Assembly (NCBI GenBank): GCA_007922195.1
Contig: ML681995.1
Location: 15,057,020 to 15,121,019, forward strand
DNA length: 64,000 bases
Direction of reading: 5' to 3'
Origin: Podocnemis expansa
Lineage: Eukaryota; Chordata; Testudines; Podocnemididae
Shown here one piece after another: positions 9,401 through 20,755 of this stretch. The notes under the pieces were generated by a model, which worked only from the letters and a program-made list of their open reading frames with translations, made no database searches and was not told the DNA's origin. The position numbers and the translations under genes were made by a program. Position 1 is the first letter of the stretch. Every line of letters begins with the position of its first letter.

Positions 9401-12080
9401 GACTAAATGAATGCCATTCACAATATCTACCATGACCATTTTCCCCACCCCATCCAAAAACTATCTCCAAAGCAACCTAACTCTGCTACAGACTTCCTCT
9501 ATGATCTTGGGCAAACTACATAGTCCCTCTCCCTCTCTCTGCCTCCATTCCCCTTCTGTAAAATGGGGATCATAGCACTGCCCCCCTCAGGTTTGTTGGA
9601 AGGATAAATGGATTATAGACAATGAAGTATAGGGATTAATTAGAGGGGAGAGATGTCGGAGAAATTTCTGCCAGCCAACATGTACACTTAAGGTCTCAGT
9701 GTTTGTGAGGTTTTTGGTGGAGGACAGGGGCCATAGCTGCTTTCTTTCTTCTGAGCTATTCTCCTTAAACACACTGCAGTTCAACTCCTAATACCTGAAG
9801 GATAATCATCAATGCTGGAGCCAAGACTTTTCAAAACATTTAAGGGAGTTAAATCCCCACTCACATGGAAATTAAAGGCCAGTTGAGTACCCAATTCCCT
9901 TTTGCTCCTTCAAAAATCCCAGGCTAGGTTTCCTTTTTTATAATTTGCTCTGCCTTGTGCATCAAACAAACTTGAAACTGGAAAGTCCTTCAGTTGTCTC
10001 AGTTTACATTGCCTTTGGGTATGGCCTTTGGCTGAGAGGAAGTGACCTGGTACTCATCCTCCTTAAATAAATTCTCTCACAGCCTTTAAGAATCCAAGAA
10101 GTCTCACACAAACAGAGAATGGGAAAAGGTGACAGGCAATGGACATTGTTGCAAGTTTGTGACTATGACACTTGTGCTCTTGCAGATTTCTGTTTGTTGA
10201 CCTGACGTGATGTTGGAGTCTAGCAGCTTCTTGATTGATTCAGGGACAACACAGCCATTCTCAGTCAAGGGATGGGGCTAGAAAAGGGGTCCTTAAATTG
10301 TTCATGCCAAAGAGCCCTGCTCAGCTTACTGAGGCTGGAAGGTCATCATCCAGCTGAAATTCAACTAAGCCTCAGTGTCCTTTTTGCCTCAATGTGGAAC
10401 ATTTGTACATTACCTAATCGTGTAAACCAAATGTATAGTCCTGCCAGGTGGACTGCTCTGGTTCCCAGAGGGCTTGAAAGATAATGTATTGACACTGCTG
10501 CACACAGCAAAACGTGATTTGCAGAAGAGGGCCTATTGTCATTTGGTTTTGTAATTAGAAAAGATCTTGTCTCTAGTTTGTAGAGCCTACTGACCTGTAT
10601 AAATGACAGACTGAAGAGCTGCAACTGCTGCTGAAGTGGATATTTGGCATCAGTGAGTAAGGAGCCATTTTATTCCACACTAAATGCCCTACACAGGGTC
10701 ATTCCCCAGGAAGACAAGTTGGCTATTTTTATGTGTTTTTAATGATTGTGTTGGTTGTAATAATTTTGTGAGACACGGTACCCATGGGAAACATGAATGA
10801 ACAGCAGTAGCCTGCTGATGTGTTGTGCACCATATAATTACAAACACTACCTTCCAATTCCCTGACAAATGTAAAATGACCTGCAAGTATCCAAACTCAA
10901 ATCACTGGCATCTGTCAAAGTGTTCCTTTTTTGTTCAGCTTAAAATACATTTTAAAAAGAAAGGTGTTTGTGCATGTGTGAGAGAGTGATCACTGAAAAT
11001 TTTCAACAATAACTTGTTTGAGAAACTCTTCCAATCAGTGGTGATCCACAGAATAGGCATTCCTGTGTGACACAATTAAGTGTTAAAGATCATGTTGGGG
11101 ATACGAACCTGAAACATCAAATATCTTTGATGTCAAGTGACTAGCATGTGCTTCACTCTTTAGCTACCCCTTTCTTTTTGAGTAATAATGATAAAAACTA
11201 AAACAAAAGAAGAAGGGGGGGGGACACCAGACGGGCAACTTGCAGCATATTCCAACGCAAACCCTGCCAAATGCAAAATATGCATTTTGCCCATAAAACA
11301 GAGGAGCTATGAACTCTTTCTGTTAATCATGACCCCCAAAGGTTTCTATGATCTGATAAAACCTGTGTGCAATCCTACCTGATTTGTCTTGACTCTTCTA
11401 GCAAGTGCTGATGATGAATCGTGTCACCAATTTCACTGCCATCCACCAAAAGAGGTATCAACACTTCTGTGTGTACTTAAACATTTATCTACAGTTTCTG
11501 AGGATCTGCTGGGTAATGTCCCTCAATTGCCCACATCTAATGCACTTGGCAGTTCACTGACATGAGCCAAGATGTTAAAGACTCTTCATCTCCTAGTCCA
11601 ATGCCATTCCATGGCCAGGCAAACTTATTAATGTCCTTCAGCAATTCTGTGGAGGCATGCCTGGAATAGCTGGAATCAACTGTGAGCTAACAGACCCATT
11701 TTCAACCACAGATAAGATGAAGCAAGGATGTATCTCTGCTCCTAACCTGTTAGTCTATTGTTTGCAATGTTCAAGGCTGCATTTTGTGGCCCTCCAAGTG
11801 GCATCATTATGCTGTCACACTAGTAAGCTCTTCAGTCTTTCCTGTCTACATGCAAACATCCCTTGCTGCTGCAGATTGTGCCTTGATGGCACACTCTGAC
11901 ACAGGGCTACAAATTCTTACAAACCACTTTGTGGTCGTTTGTTTCTCTTGGCCTTGCAGTCAGCTGAACAAAAATCCAGGTTATGTACTAGCCAACTCCT
12001 TGACAATCTTCATGAAGATGCATCAATAAATTTGGAAGGTATCACATTCTAAGCTGTCAAACAGTTCAGTTAGCCTTGTG
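9401..12080. other. Non-coding stretch containing one MIR SINE
   Basis: Apart from the MIR copy annotated separately at about 9495-9640, I see nothing to call. A G homopolymer is at about 11214-11223. The small frames lack recognisable domains and are not supported as exons. Confidence 0.4.
9495..9640 (+). repeat. MIR-family SINE fragment
   Basis: The segment carries the hallmark MIR order: GATCTTGGGCAA, CTCTCTGCCTCCATTCCCC, TCTGTAAAATGGGGATCATA and TTGTTGGAAGGATAAATG. MIR is a tRNA-derived CORE-SINE shared by amniotes. The copy is old and truncated at both ends. Confidence 0.85.
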
Positions 12081-12425
12081 CAGGGGTTAAAGTAAGGGGG
12101 AATGCACCAGAACGCAGTTCTGGGACCCCCTATTTTTAGGCTGGCAGCGTTCTGGGGCCCCCAACAATATGGGAATGCACAGAAATGCTATGTTCCGGAG
12201 CCCACCTAAAAAAAATAGCTACAGCAGCTTGAACACCGCGTTCCGGTGGCTCCACCTTAAGCCTTGTTCCACCTTAAGCCCAGCCAGCAGAGAGCTGCAG
12301 CAGGCTGGGAATGTGTGAATCTCCCGCTGCAGGGCGGAGCAGCTTGTGGCTGGGAGCAGCTTCCCAGCCAGTCAGCTGCGTGCAAACAGCCCAGGTAAGG
12401 GCTTTCAGGGGAGGGCTGCTGGGGG

Positions 12426-12467
<42 letters not shown>

Positions 12468-12610
12468 GGGGGTGGCTGCATCTGCATGTGTGTGTCCGGG
12501 GGTGGCTGTGTCTGTGTGTCTTGGTATGGGTTTTGGGGGGTCCACCCATGCCGGGGGGGGGGCCCGTACTGGAGATTTCCGGGGCCCACCAAATTACACT
12601 TTAACTCCTG
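12081..12610. mobile_element. GC-rich hAT-like element containing a (TG)n tract
   Basis: The ends form an inverted repeat: CAGGGGTTAAAGT on the left and ACTTTAACTCCTG on the right. CAGGGG-type tips are typical of hAT transposons. The flanks GCCTTGTG and TTCTGGTG agree at 5 of 8 positions, compatible with a decayed 8-bp target duplication. The body is GC-rich with CCGGGGGTGGCTG repeated around 12467-12510 and a TG microsatellite in the middle. Overlapping frames on both strands here come from the dinucleotide repeat and are not genes. It is probably non-autonomous. Confidence 0.6.
12427..12465 (+). repeat. (TG)n microsatellite
   Basis: About 19 uninterrupted TG dinucleotides lie inside the GC-rich hAT-like element. 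A second shorter TGTGTGTG run follows at about 12488. Length is likely polymorphic. Confidence 0.95.
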
Positions 12611-15019
12611 TTCTGGTGGCAAGTTGGTCATGTGTTGTTCATCTGGCACAAAGTGGACCTGTGAATTAAGAAAGTCAGAAACATATATAGTTCCTTCCAT
12701 TAATGAATCACTCTTTTCAGATTAGTCAATGTATAATGATGATGTCCTCACAAGTTTTGCTCTGTGACTGTGAAACATGGACCGGTTATCAATGGCACAT
12801 TAAAAAGCTTGACCGTTTCCATTGTTGCACTTACTATGACTACAGAGCATCAAATGGTGAGACCATGTTGCTAACATGGAAGTCCTAGTGAAAACTGATT
12901 TAGCGAGTATCTGGGTCTGTGTGATATTCCCCTTCTGCTATGTGGTCTAGTGTGCCACCATGCCTCTTTCATTGCCTGCCCCTGTATCCTGATTTAACCT
13001 GCTTTGCAAGATGCATCCTCCACACACCCCTTCCTGGGACAGCCCACATCAACCTCCTGTGTGTAATTGGTCCCAGGCAGTAGAAGTGTGCTCACTAGTC
13101 ACTCAGAAACGGTCCTCCAGTAAGTACCTCCAACCCCCAGATACCACACCAAAAACTTCTGTCTTGCAGGGGGTCAGGACCCTTCCCTGATCCTGCATAC
13201 TCATATACTCCAGTCTGGCAGTTTAACAATAAAACTGATATGCATCACTTTGACTCTAAGTCAGCATCTACACTTTCACTTTTCAAAATTTACACAGCTT
13301 TAGAAAAAACAAGTACTAGTTTACTGATTTCTTTCTGTCTTAAAAAAAAAATTATGTATATAGCAAATCAATCAGTCAAAGAATTTACCACAATACAATA
13401 AAAGATCATTCACAATCTAACCTAAAATCACTATTACAATCATGCTCTTATTATAACTCAGATTTGACTATTTTTAAGCCAGTCTCTACCCTTCCACAGG
13501 CAGGTCCCAGTTCTTTGTCAGTTGCTTTAAGCCAGAGTTGTTTTCCAAGAGGGAGTTCCTCTGGCAAAAAGACTCCAACCATTATAAAACGTGATCTGTT
13601 TTTCCTCTTCCTCTGTTTGGTCAGGTGGATCACTTTGTTCAGAAAGGGTTGGTGGCCTCCCCTCTTCATTCAGGGTACTACAGACGTCCAGCTAGTCCAC
13701 TGTTATGCATCTTTCTTCTGGATGTGTGTTTGCAGCCGTGATTACTTTCTCTTACTCAAGCCCCATGAAATACCTTTGAAGTATGTTTCATATCTGTACA
13801 CACAACAATGTTTCATCATTATTATGGGAGCATGTTTCCTGAAATGCTACCATAATAATGATGAAAAGCATGCTGTGAGCATTAAGAAAAATATCTAATA
13901 TGATATGTTTTGCATCAAATCACACCACTACCTTACACGGGTGGGTAAGAGAGATGCACAGATCACATTACTGGGATGTGGGGCAGAGGTGAAACATATC
14001 ACAGCCTGATTCAAATGGGTTTGTCATTTAACTTTCTTTTGATAGATGGGTCTCAGGCAAACAAATCTTTTCTTCTGAACTAAGCATGCTGGATGACAGA
14101 AACATAAAACACAAAAACAAAATATGTGCAAAATGAACATTTGTGGCTGAACATTTGAGCAACTGACTGTATCACTTGGTGCCAACTCATAGGAATGAGT
14201 GTCCCCAAATTTGTGAAGAATCATACTGAGGAGCTGGAAGGATGCTGTGAGGCATGAAAACAATGTGCTACTGAATTAACTCAACTAGGCAAATGGCTCT
14301 GGACATGCAGTAAGCCTTGTTCTTCCCAAAGTGGTCTCTGGAGTCAAAGGGGGGATTGATCAACACCATTTGCTCCTCCAGAGGGCTTCCTTTGATGAAA
14401 GGCTTTGACAAGTAACTGTGCTTTAATGTCTCTGTTCATGTGGATCCTGTGCTGCCATTTCATATGGAGGAGTAGAACAATGGGTTTCTTCCTTCACTCT
14501 GTTATCAACATATTTACAGTGGCACCATTAAAACTGATTTCAGTCTTAAACACCTTGTAGTCCAAGTCCTTCAGTATTCATTTAATTTTACTCCCATTAA
14601 TATGAAAATGGAAGCTTTTAGTTTTTCTACAGCTATTTAAAACTTGATCCAGGAAGCCATTTAAGCCTTTCTTTTTAATATTGAAGAGCATTCTTACTGT
14701 TTAAATATTGTGCTTAAATACTGTCCTGAAATAGTAATACTTTCCTGACTCAACTGATTTTGTTGTTTTTGTTTTTTTAGCTCTTCAGGTCACAGACCAT
14801 CTCTTTGTTAAGTTCGTACACTGCCAAGCATGATTCAGGCTCCGGATGCTACTGTAATACAAATTAATATTGCGAAAAAGCACTGCAAGTATTATTTTAG
14901 TGTGGATACTTGTGGAGTTAGGTGTTACTCAGCTCAAGTAAAGGTTGTGGAATCTAGCTCTAATTAAAAAGCAGAGCCTGCATATTGGACGAATACTTCT
15001 TGAAAACAGCACTGATTTT
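12611..15019. other. Non-coding stretch with one strong hairpin
   Basis: I see no gene. The only structured feature is the hairpin at 13811-13866, listed separately. The 144-residue plus-strand frame at 13464-13898 is unrecognised, hydrophobic in its second half and runs straight through the hairpin, so I do not count it as a gene. Confidence 0.4.
13811..13866. other. Near-perfect 23-bp-stem hairpin with 10-nt loop
   Basis: TTTCATCATTATTATGG-g-AGCAT (13811-13833) is followed by a 10-base loop GTTTCCTGAA. Its reverse complement then follows with a single mismatch (13844-13866). The flanks do not pair further. It could be a small foldback element, a processed hairpin RNA or a chance relic of an inverted duplication. 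The stem is shorter than a typical animal pre-miRNA. Confidence 0.7.
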
Positions 15020-15244
15020 TAAGTTCCAATGGAGTAGCCATGTTAGCCTAGTTCAGCAAGACAAACAAGAAATCCTGTGGCACTTCTGAAAACTAACAAA
15101 TTTATTTATTGCATGAGCTTTCATGGGAGAGAATCTCATTTCTTCAAAGCATCTGATGAAGTGGAATTTTCTCCCATGAAAGCTCATGCGATAAATATAT
15201 TTATTAGTCTTTAAAAGTGTCACAGGACTCCTTGTTTGTTTTAC
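15020..15244. mobile_element. Penelope terminal repeats in head-to-head inverted dimer
   Basis: Left arm: GTAGCCATGTTAGCCTAGTTC, then AATCCTGTGGCACTT, ACAAATTTATTTATTGCATG and AGCTTTCATGGGAGA. After a short spacer (AAGCATCTGATGAAGTGG) the right arm repeats these blocks inverted: TCTCCCATGAAAGCTCATGC, ATTAGTCTTTAAAAGTG and AGGACTCCTTGTTTG. The blocks equal the terminus of the Penelope-like element at 1790-1885. No coding part remains. Penelope-like elements are known for such inverted terminal arrangements; the family link here is by shared sequence within this window. Confidence 0.7.
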
Positions 15245-15289
15245 AGATTTTTATGATCATGCTCTAAATATTGAGCAGAAACTGATTTG

Positions 15290-15415
15290 TAACATAAATG
15301 GAGCACACGAAGAGATTTGTCTAATCTTGAATTCCATTAAACTGTTTTTGTGGTAATTTTTGCAAAGCTAGCTGAAGTTTTACAGGTTTTTTTTACCCTT
15401 AATTTAACCCTTGGA
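15290..15415 (+). repeat. Direct repeat, copy A
   Basis: Contains TGGAGCACAC, then AATTCCATTAAACTGTTTTTGTGG, GCAAAGCTAGCTGAAG and ACCCTTAATTTAACCCTT. It recurs about 1 kb downstream at 16295-16406 with roughly 90% identity by eye. The family is unknown; it may be a local duplication. Confidence 0.8.
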
Positions 15416-16294
15416 ACAAGTCAGTGGAGTAAAAAGAGTTGCAAATAAGGTAACAGTGCACTGACTGACTTTTTGGTTTGTTGGCTGGTTTGTTGTTTTC
15501 TTCCTTATGCATGAAACACTTTTTGTCCTCAGGTACTTTTTACTGAGGTCAGTGTCCCTGCAGTACACTAAGCCACAGGGTCCAAACTCTCCTGGCAGAA
15601 ACAGCACATGGCTTGAATGATGGATTTCTTTGGGGGAAGGAGGAACAGGAAGAGGGTTAATTAAGAAATTAGTGAAACACTTAAAATATGTTGGGCAGTT
15701 TCATTTTAATTAGCAAATTGTCTTCAGTTAGCCATGATGCTTCATTTGACAAAGGTGTTAACAAAGAGGTAATTATTTATTACAAAAAAAAAAAAGTCCA
15801 ACACTCATTAGCACAGTAGTAAGATTAAAAATCCAGTAAGGATTATATGAAAGTGGAGACCAAACCTGCACACTGTATTCTGAGTTTAGAGGAAGCTAAG
15901 TAACTGATGTCTGTTTAAGAGAGGAAATAGTGATACAGTATGTTAAAGAAGAGTAATGAGTTGTGTGGTTCAAGGAATGAAGGACTGTGTAGGGGCTTAA
16001 AAATGGATTGTACAAAACATACCTCATCTCTTCTCTTTGGAGTGATGATCAATGCTTCACCACTTGATGTCACTGTAACACTTAATATTTGTGTGAATTA
16101 TTTGCCTGTTCCACAGTTGTTTCTATTGAGAATAGTCACTATTTTTTAACATGTAAAAATGAAAGATAGCAATTAAACTCAAAGCTGGTAATGACCCCTA
16201 GATCTAACAATGCATTTTGTTGTGCATTAAGCAAAACAAACAACATAAAACCCTGAAGAGTACTGAATTGATTTTGTAATAAGGTCATCTACAA

Positions 16295-16406
16295 GATGGA
16301 GCACACTGAGAGATTTGCATAACCTTGAATTCCATTAAACTGTTTTTGTGGCAATTTTTGCAAAGCTAGTTGAAGTTCTGCAGGTTTGTTACCCTTAATT
16401 TAACCC
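16295..16406 (+). repeat. Direct repeat, copy B
   Basis: Second copy of the block at 15290-15415, in the same orientation. Similarity starts near TGATTTTGTAAT (about 16269), is solid from ATGGAGCACAC and stops after TTAATTTAACCCTT. The flanks differ on the right side. Confidence 0.8.
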
Positions 16407-16469
16407 TTTTCTATTTTTAAATTAATGATCTTGTGGTTAAAAAATTGGATGAGGACCCTGGAGAAATGG

Positions 16470-16690
16470 GTGTTTAATTCCTGGGTCTGTCACCGACTTT
16501 CTGTGTGAATCACTTTATTTCTCTGGACCTCCATTCCTCATCTGAGAAATGGGTATAACAATGTTTTCTATACAGTACTCTTCTCTCATTTAGTTAGGCT
16601 GTAAAACTCTTTAAGGAACACACTGGCTCATTACATGTATGTGCAAGTGCACAGCATAAAGGGGCCCTGATCTTAACCAAAGTTTCTAGG
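16470..16690 (+). repeat. MIR-family SINE
   Basis: Contains the MIR-like series GGGTCTGTCACCGACTTTC, TGTGTGAATCACTTTATTTC, CATCTGAGAAATGGGTATAA and a tail with AGCATAAAGGGGCCCTGAT. It is diverged but in the right order and spacing for a MIR/CORE-SINE on the plus strand. Confidence 0.7.
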
Positions 16691-18922
16691 CAGTAATGTT
16701 GAACTAGTGTATGAAACATTCAAGAGAAGGTCATTTATTTAAAAATAACTAAAACCCAGAAACTAATGCTTCTATTTAGTTCAAGAGGAATCTTGAGGAA
16801 TGGACCAATATCTCAAAGCCAAGGAAGACAGAAATGAGTGCATCCTATAAACTATATAGATAAATGGGTGCCAAATTTGCTCTATCTGCATGCAACCACA
16901 TTTGTGGGTCCCTAAATATCTGAAAGCTTTCTCTCTACTCCTTATATTAGTCTATCCCCCCACCCCTACACTCCAGTCTCTGCTGGTTTACACTATTTTT
17001 TTTTCTCCAGCCAGACTCTTGCCCCTTCTTTTCTTAGAGGCTGTCCTAAGTGACATGAAAAGCTACTAACATTTGTGTGAAAGTTTCCAACTCAGTTGCA
17101 GTGTTTGAATGCAGGGTAAAAACAATAAGTTTAGCAAATAGTTGATATTAATCTTTCAAGACTGTCTCGCTGGCAAGCATTTAATATGGGAAAAGATGAT
17201 CATTAGTATATTTAACAAAAGCAAGGGGGAAAACTGCAGCATTATTCCAAATACAATCATATTGATTAAGTCTTATTTTTATCTGCCTTCTTTAGGCTAG
17301 GACCATAGAAGCTGAGAAAAAGGAATTTGGCAAAACTAACTGCCATGCTCAAGTTATCACCTATAAAATCTGAGTACTGGCTATGGATAAGAAAATGTTT
17401 AAAAAGCTGAAGTGACTAAATACAAAACAATTCTGGATTTGGTTCTCATTTACTCTACAGAGCCTTCACACTCCTCTGTGCTGGCAGTATGGTATCAATA
17501 AGTGGAAATCCATGCTTGTAATGATGTAAGGGGGCTTTCATGTTAAAAATCAGGTCTTCTGACTTTCCTTTAAATGGATCTTTTTAAGAAAATACTTGTA
17601 TTGCAAAATGTGGCTTCAGGTTGTTTAAAAAATCTCAATGCCCCACCACTCACCTCACCTGTCATTTGACTATTAGATATGTTTTGTTTCTCCAGTATCT
17701 TAATGTTTTTAAAATGACATTAGATCAGAGTTTTGGCTTCCAAGGGGGGCAAAAATATGGGAAAAAGACACTGGGGGCATAAGGGAAAATTCTACAAGGT
17801 TCGTGGAAAGGTGCTTATGTAAAGAAAGGAATAGTTGGGAGAACAAAATGTTTAGATAACTATTTGAAAAGCATACCTTATTCTCTGTAACATAGTGCTG
17901 TATGTCTCTTAGCTATGCCAGCACCCTTTGGAATATGCACAGAGATTTGTATGCAAGAATATCTATTCAAAACATGTCAGTGTCAGACTATAGGATAGAT
18001 GATGTCAGAACAGATACCCTGCTAGTAGGTAGGAAGGCAGCATGTGGTAGGCAGAATGGCCATCATCTTGAATCAGAACTAGACCAGTGATGAAGATGGC
18101 TAACTGGTCTACCAGTAGGGCAGACTACCTTCCTCATTGCCCCAAACGTGCAGTAGTGTGTAACTAATACAAACTTTTCCTTCTGAGAGGCTCCTCGTGG
18201 TTGTTTTAAAAAGCACAACATACCACTGCTTCCCCACTGCCAAAGCCTTTCTCCTCTGCCTTCCCCTTGCCAGAGCCTTCACTGACACATGTAGCTACAT
18301 CCCATGGTGTGGACTCAGCCCATTTTTTGTTGTGGCATCTAGTGTTGCATACCCTGTGTTCTGCTTCCACTGGTGACCAGTGTAGCTTTATCATTTGCCA
18401 TTTGAGTTTGTTTGAACAGAAAGGAAAACATGAGGGGCGCAAATGAGAAGCTGGAAAGTGTGAACTGAAGAATACATCAACATTAGTTCCTGTGAAGTGA
18501 AACGGCTGGGTGCTGTATTGATCTACTCGTAAATAATGTTTTATACATCGCCTGCTGTCTGCATGGCTGTGGCCAAAACAGGAAGTAAATGAGAAGCCAG
18601 TTATTTTTGTAACTATTTAAAGGTGAAGGAACAAAATTCTGATTGCTTATTGCTATGTGTTGATATCTCAAAATGCAGATAACACAAGAACTTTCCAAAA
18701 ACATCTTTGGTACAGGGATAAACAAGGCTCTTTGCAGTCAGCTGCTGTACATCACCAGAACTGCATGGAGATCAATGGGCAGCCTGTTTCCATAGAATTT
18801 AACTGAATTTTCAAAGTGAAACTCAAGATTTTTAGGTGCTTTGGAAATTTGTCCCTGAGACAAGTTCTGAATCTCAGCTTTATGCTCTATATGGGCTCCT
18901 AGCTTTTTGGGTTTTTTTTTAA

Positions 18923-19205
18923 GGCCCAGTCTCCACAGGCAGCAAAATTTGGCCATAGTCAGTGGGTGTTATGCAAGCTATGTGTAAATCATATTGACTT
19001 AGCAACTTCTCTTTAGCACACCATCTTGACTGTATTACATTGATGGGAAATGGGTTCCCACTGACACACTGTTATGCCGCTTGAGGGAGTGGTTTTATTG
19101 CACTGATTTCCACATTGACTGACTGAGCATGTTTTTGCTGATCGTTAAGTCAATCCAGAGAAATTGATCTGATGGTGGCAAATTCTTCACCATCATTGTA
19201 GACAT
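18923..19205. mobile_element. Degenerate Harbinger-like MITE
   Basis: The left end GGCCCAGTCTCCACAGGCAG and right end ATTGTAGACATAGTC fit decayed versions of the GGCTATGTCTACA inverted repeat seen in five better copies of this window. The 280-bp body has no coding capacity. The assignment rests on the ends only. Confidence 0.4.
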
Positions 19206-19329
19206 AGTCAAATTCGAATCCTTCTATAGTGCTACATCCATTATTGCCTGTTACTTGTATTAAAGAAAGCCTGCGGCATAAAACTGCTGTTGGTCATGTT
19301 TATGTCAATATTAAGCTGAACAGGGAACT

Positions 19330-20467
19330 GCAAATGGGACTTTGAGATGAAGTGTGTGAGAAGGAGTTGAGGGCAGAGGCGTGTTTTGGGATCACTGTGG
19401 TGAAGAAGAGTTGTATCACTTCTGCCAGCACTGCTTCTATCTGCTCTACCTGCACATGTATCCAGAAAGACATTCTGACCATGGACACCTCTAACCAGAT
19501 CCTGGTGTGGATTTGCAGAGATTGTGGCCCGCATTTTCCACTCATAGATGACCAAACTGGGAGGGGTGGATCATACAGGGTGAAAGGGGTCTCCTGGTAG
19601 GATCTCTCAGGAAGCAGGTGGGAGAGCTGCAGGAGGAGGTGGCTATACTTAGGAGTATCCATGCCCAAGAGGAATTCCTCGAGAGAATTAATGAAGAAAC
19701 ATCGAAGGCCGAGGAAACTTCACAGCTATGGAGGACTGCTGCTGTTACACCATTGGGAAGGAGCAGATGGCTCTGTCACAGGGAGGACACTGGCAGTTGG
19801 TTGCTTTTGGCAGCAGGTGGGGCTTCACCCCTGCTCCCAATCCACCCACCGTGTTCCTAAAGAACCGTTATGCAGCCCTGGAAACAAGGGGTGATACAGA
19901 AGAGGAGAAGCCATGCACCCCCGCGGCTGGGAGGATCACAGTCACCACACTCAGGAAGAAATGTAGTGTAGTGGTGCTTGGGGAATCTCTTCTGAGGGGG
20001 ATGGAGGCACCTATCTGTTGACTTTGCATGGCATCCCAGGAGGTATGCTGTCTGCCAGGAGCCCATATCCAAGACATCACAGAGTGACAGTTGAGAATCA
20101 TCCAGTCCTCTATTACCCCATGCTATTCATCCATGTGTGCACTAATGAAACTACGAGATGTGACGCTCGGCAGATCAAAAGTGACTACAGGGCTCTGGGA
20201 GCATGGGTGGAGGAGTTTGGTGTGCAGGTGGTGTTCTCTTCAATCATTCCAGTCAAGAGTAGGACCCTGAGTGGAGACAGATGCATCCTGGAGGTGAATG
20301 CCAGGTATAGAAGATGATGTTACTAGGAGGGCTTTGGCTTCCTTGACCATGAGGTGCTGTTCCAGGAAGAAGGACTGCTAGGCACAGGTAGACTTCACCT
20401 ATCAAGGAAGAGGAAGAGCATATTTGGATGTAGACTGGCTAACCTAGTGAGGAGGGCTTTAAACTAG
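19330..20467 (+). pseudogene. CR1 ORF1 remnant with SGNH esterase-like domain
   Basis: The first part (19352-19600) is Cys-rich (SICSTCTCIQKD, CRDCGPHFP), like the zinc-finger region of CR1 ORF1. Next comes a helical stretch with LQEEVAILRSI. After frame shifts, 19850-20467 encodes an esterase-like fold. Block I is VVVLGESLLRGMEAPIC (family GDSLLRG, so Asp became Glu but the Ser stays). The Asn-containing block is LFIHVCTNETTRCDARQIKS (family HVGTND). The C-terminal His block is RLHLSRKGKS. In the family this protein binds nucleic acid and the esterase aids retrotransposition. Here the frames are broken, so no product is expected. Confidence 0.82.
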
Positions 20468-20755
20468 ATTGGAAAGGTGACCAAAGCCCCCATGTAAGTC
20501 GCAATAAGGGAGGCCTAGTGGAAGGGATGGAACTTGGGGGAAGCCACAGATGTAACAGCAGGGATCAAAGAGAGTCTTGTCAGAACTGGGGTGGGGGAAG
20601 GCAGGACTCAAATCAGTGTCTTAGGTGTCCTAATGAAGCCCTAATAACTGATGTGAATAGGGAAGGAAGACACTAGGAGAAAATTCAAGGAGGAAGATGC
20701 AACAGGAGAGACAATTGGCAGGGGAATGTAGGGCAATAAGCCTGGTATCTTAGGT

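Larger units (their letters stand above)
15245..18922. other. Non-coding stretch with a 1-kb-spaced direct repeat and one MIR
   Basis: Besides the direct repeat pair (about 15290-15415 and 16295-16406) and the MIR copy at about 16470-16690, I see no gene or element. An A run is at 15783-15796. Confidence 0.4.

Noticed and set aside
12257..12725. Several overlapping open frames with poly-Cys/Val or poly-His/Thr
   Set aside because: They are translations of the (TG)n/(CA)n microsatellite and flanking GC-rich repeat in all frames.
13464..13898. 144-residue plus-strand frame
   Set aside because: It runs through the 13811-13866 hairpin, has no recognisable domain and no clear splice or promoter context.
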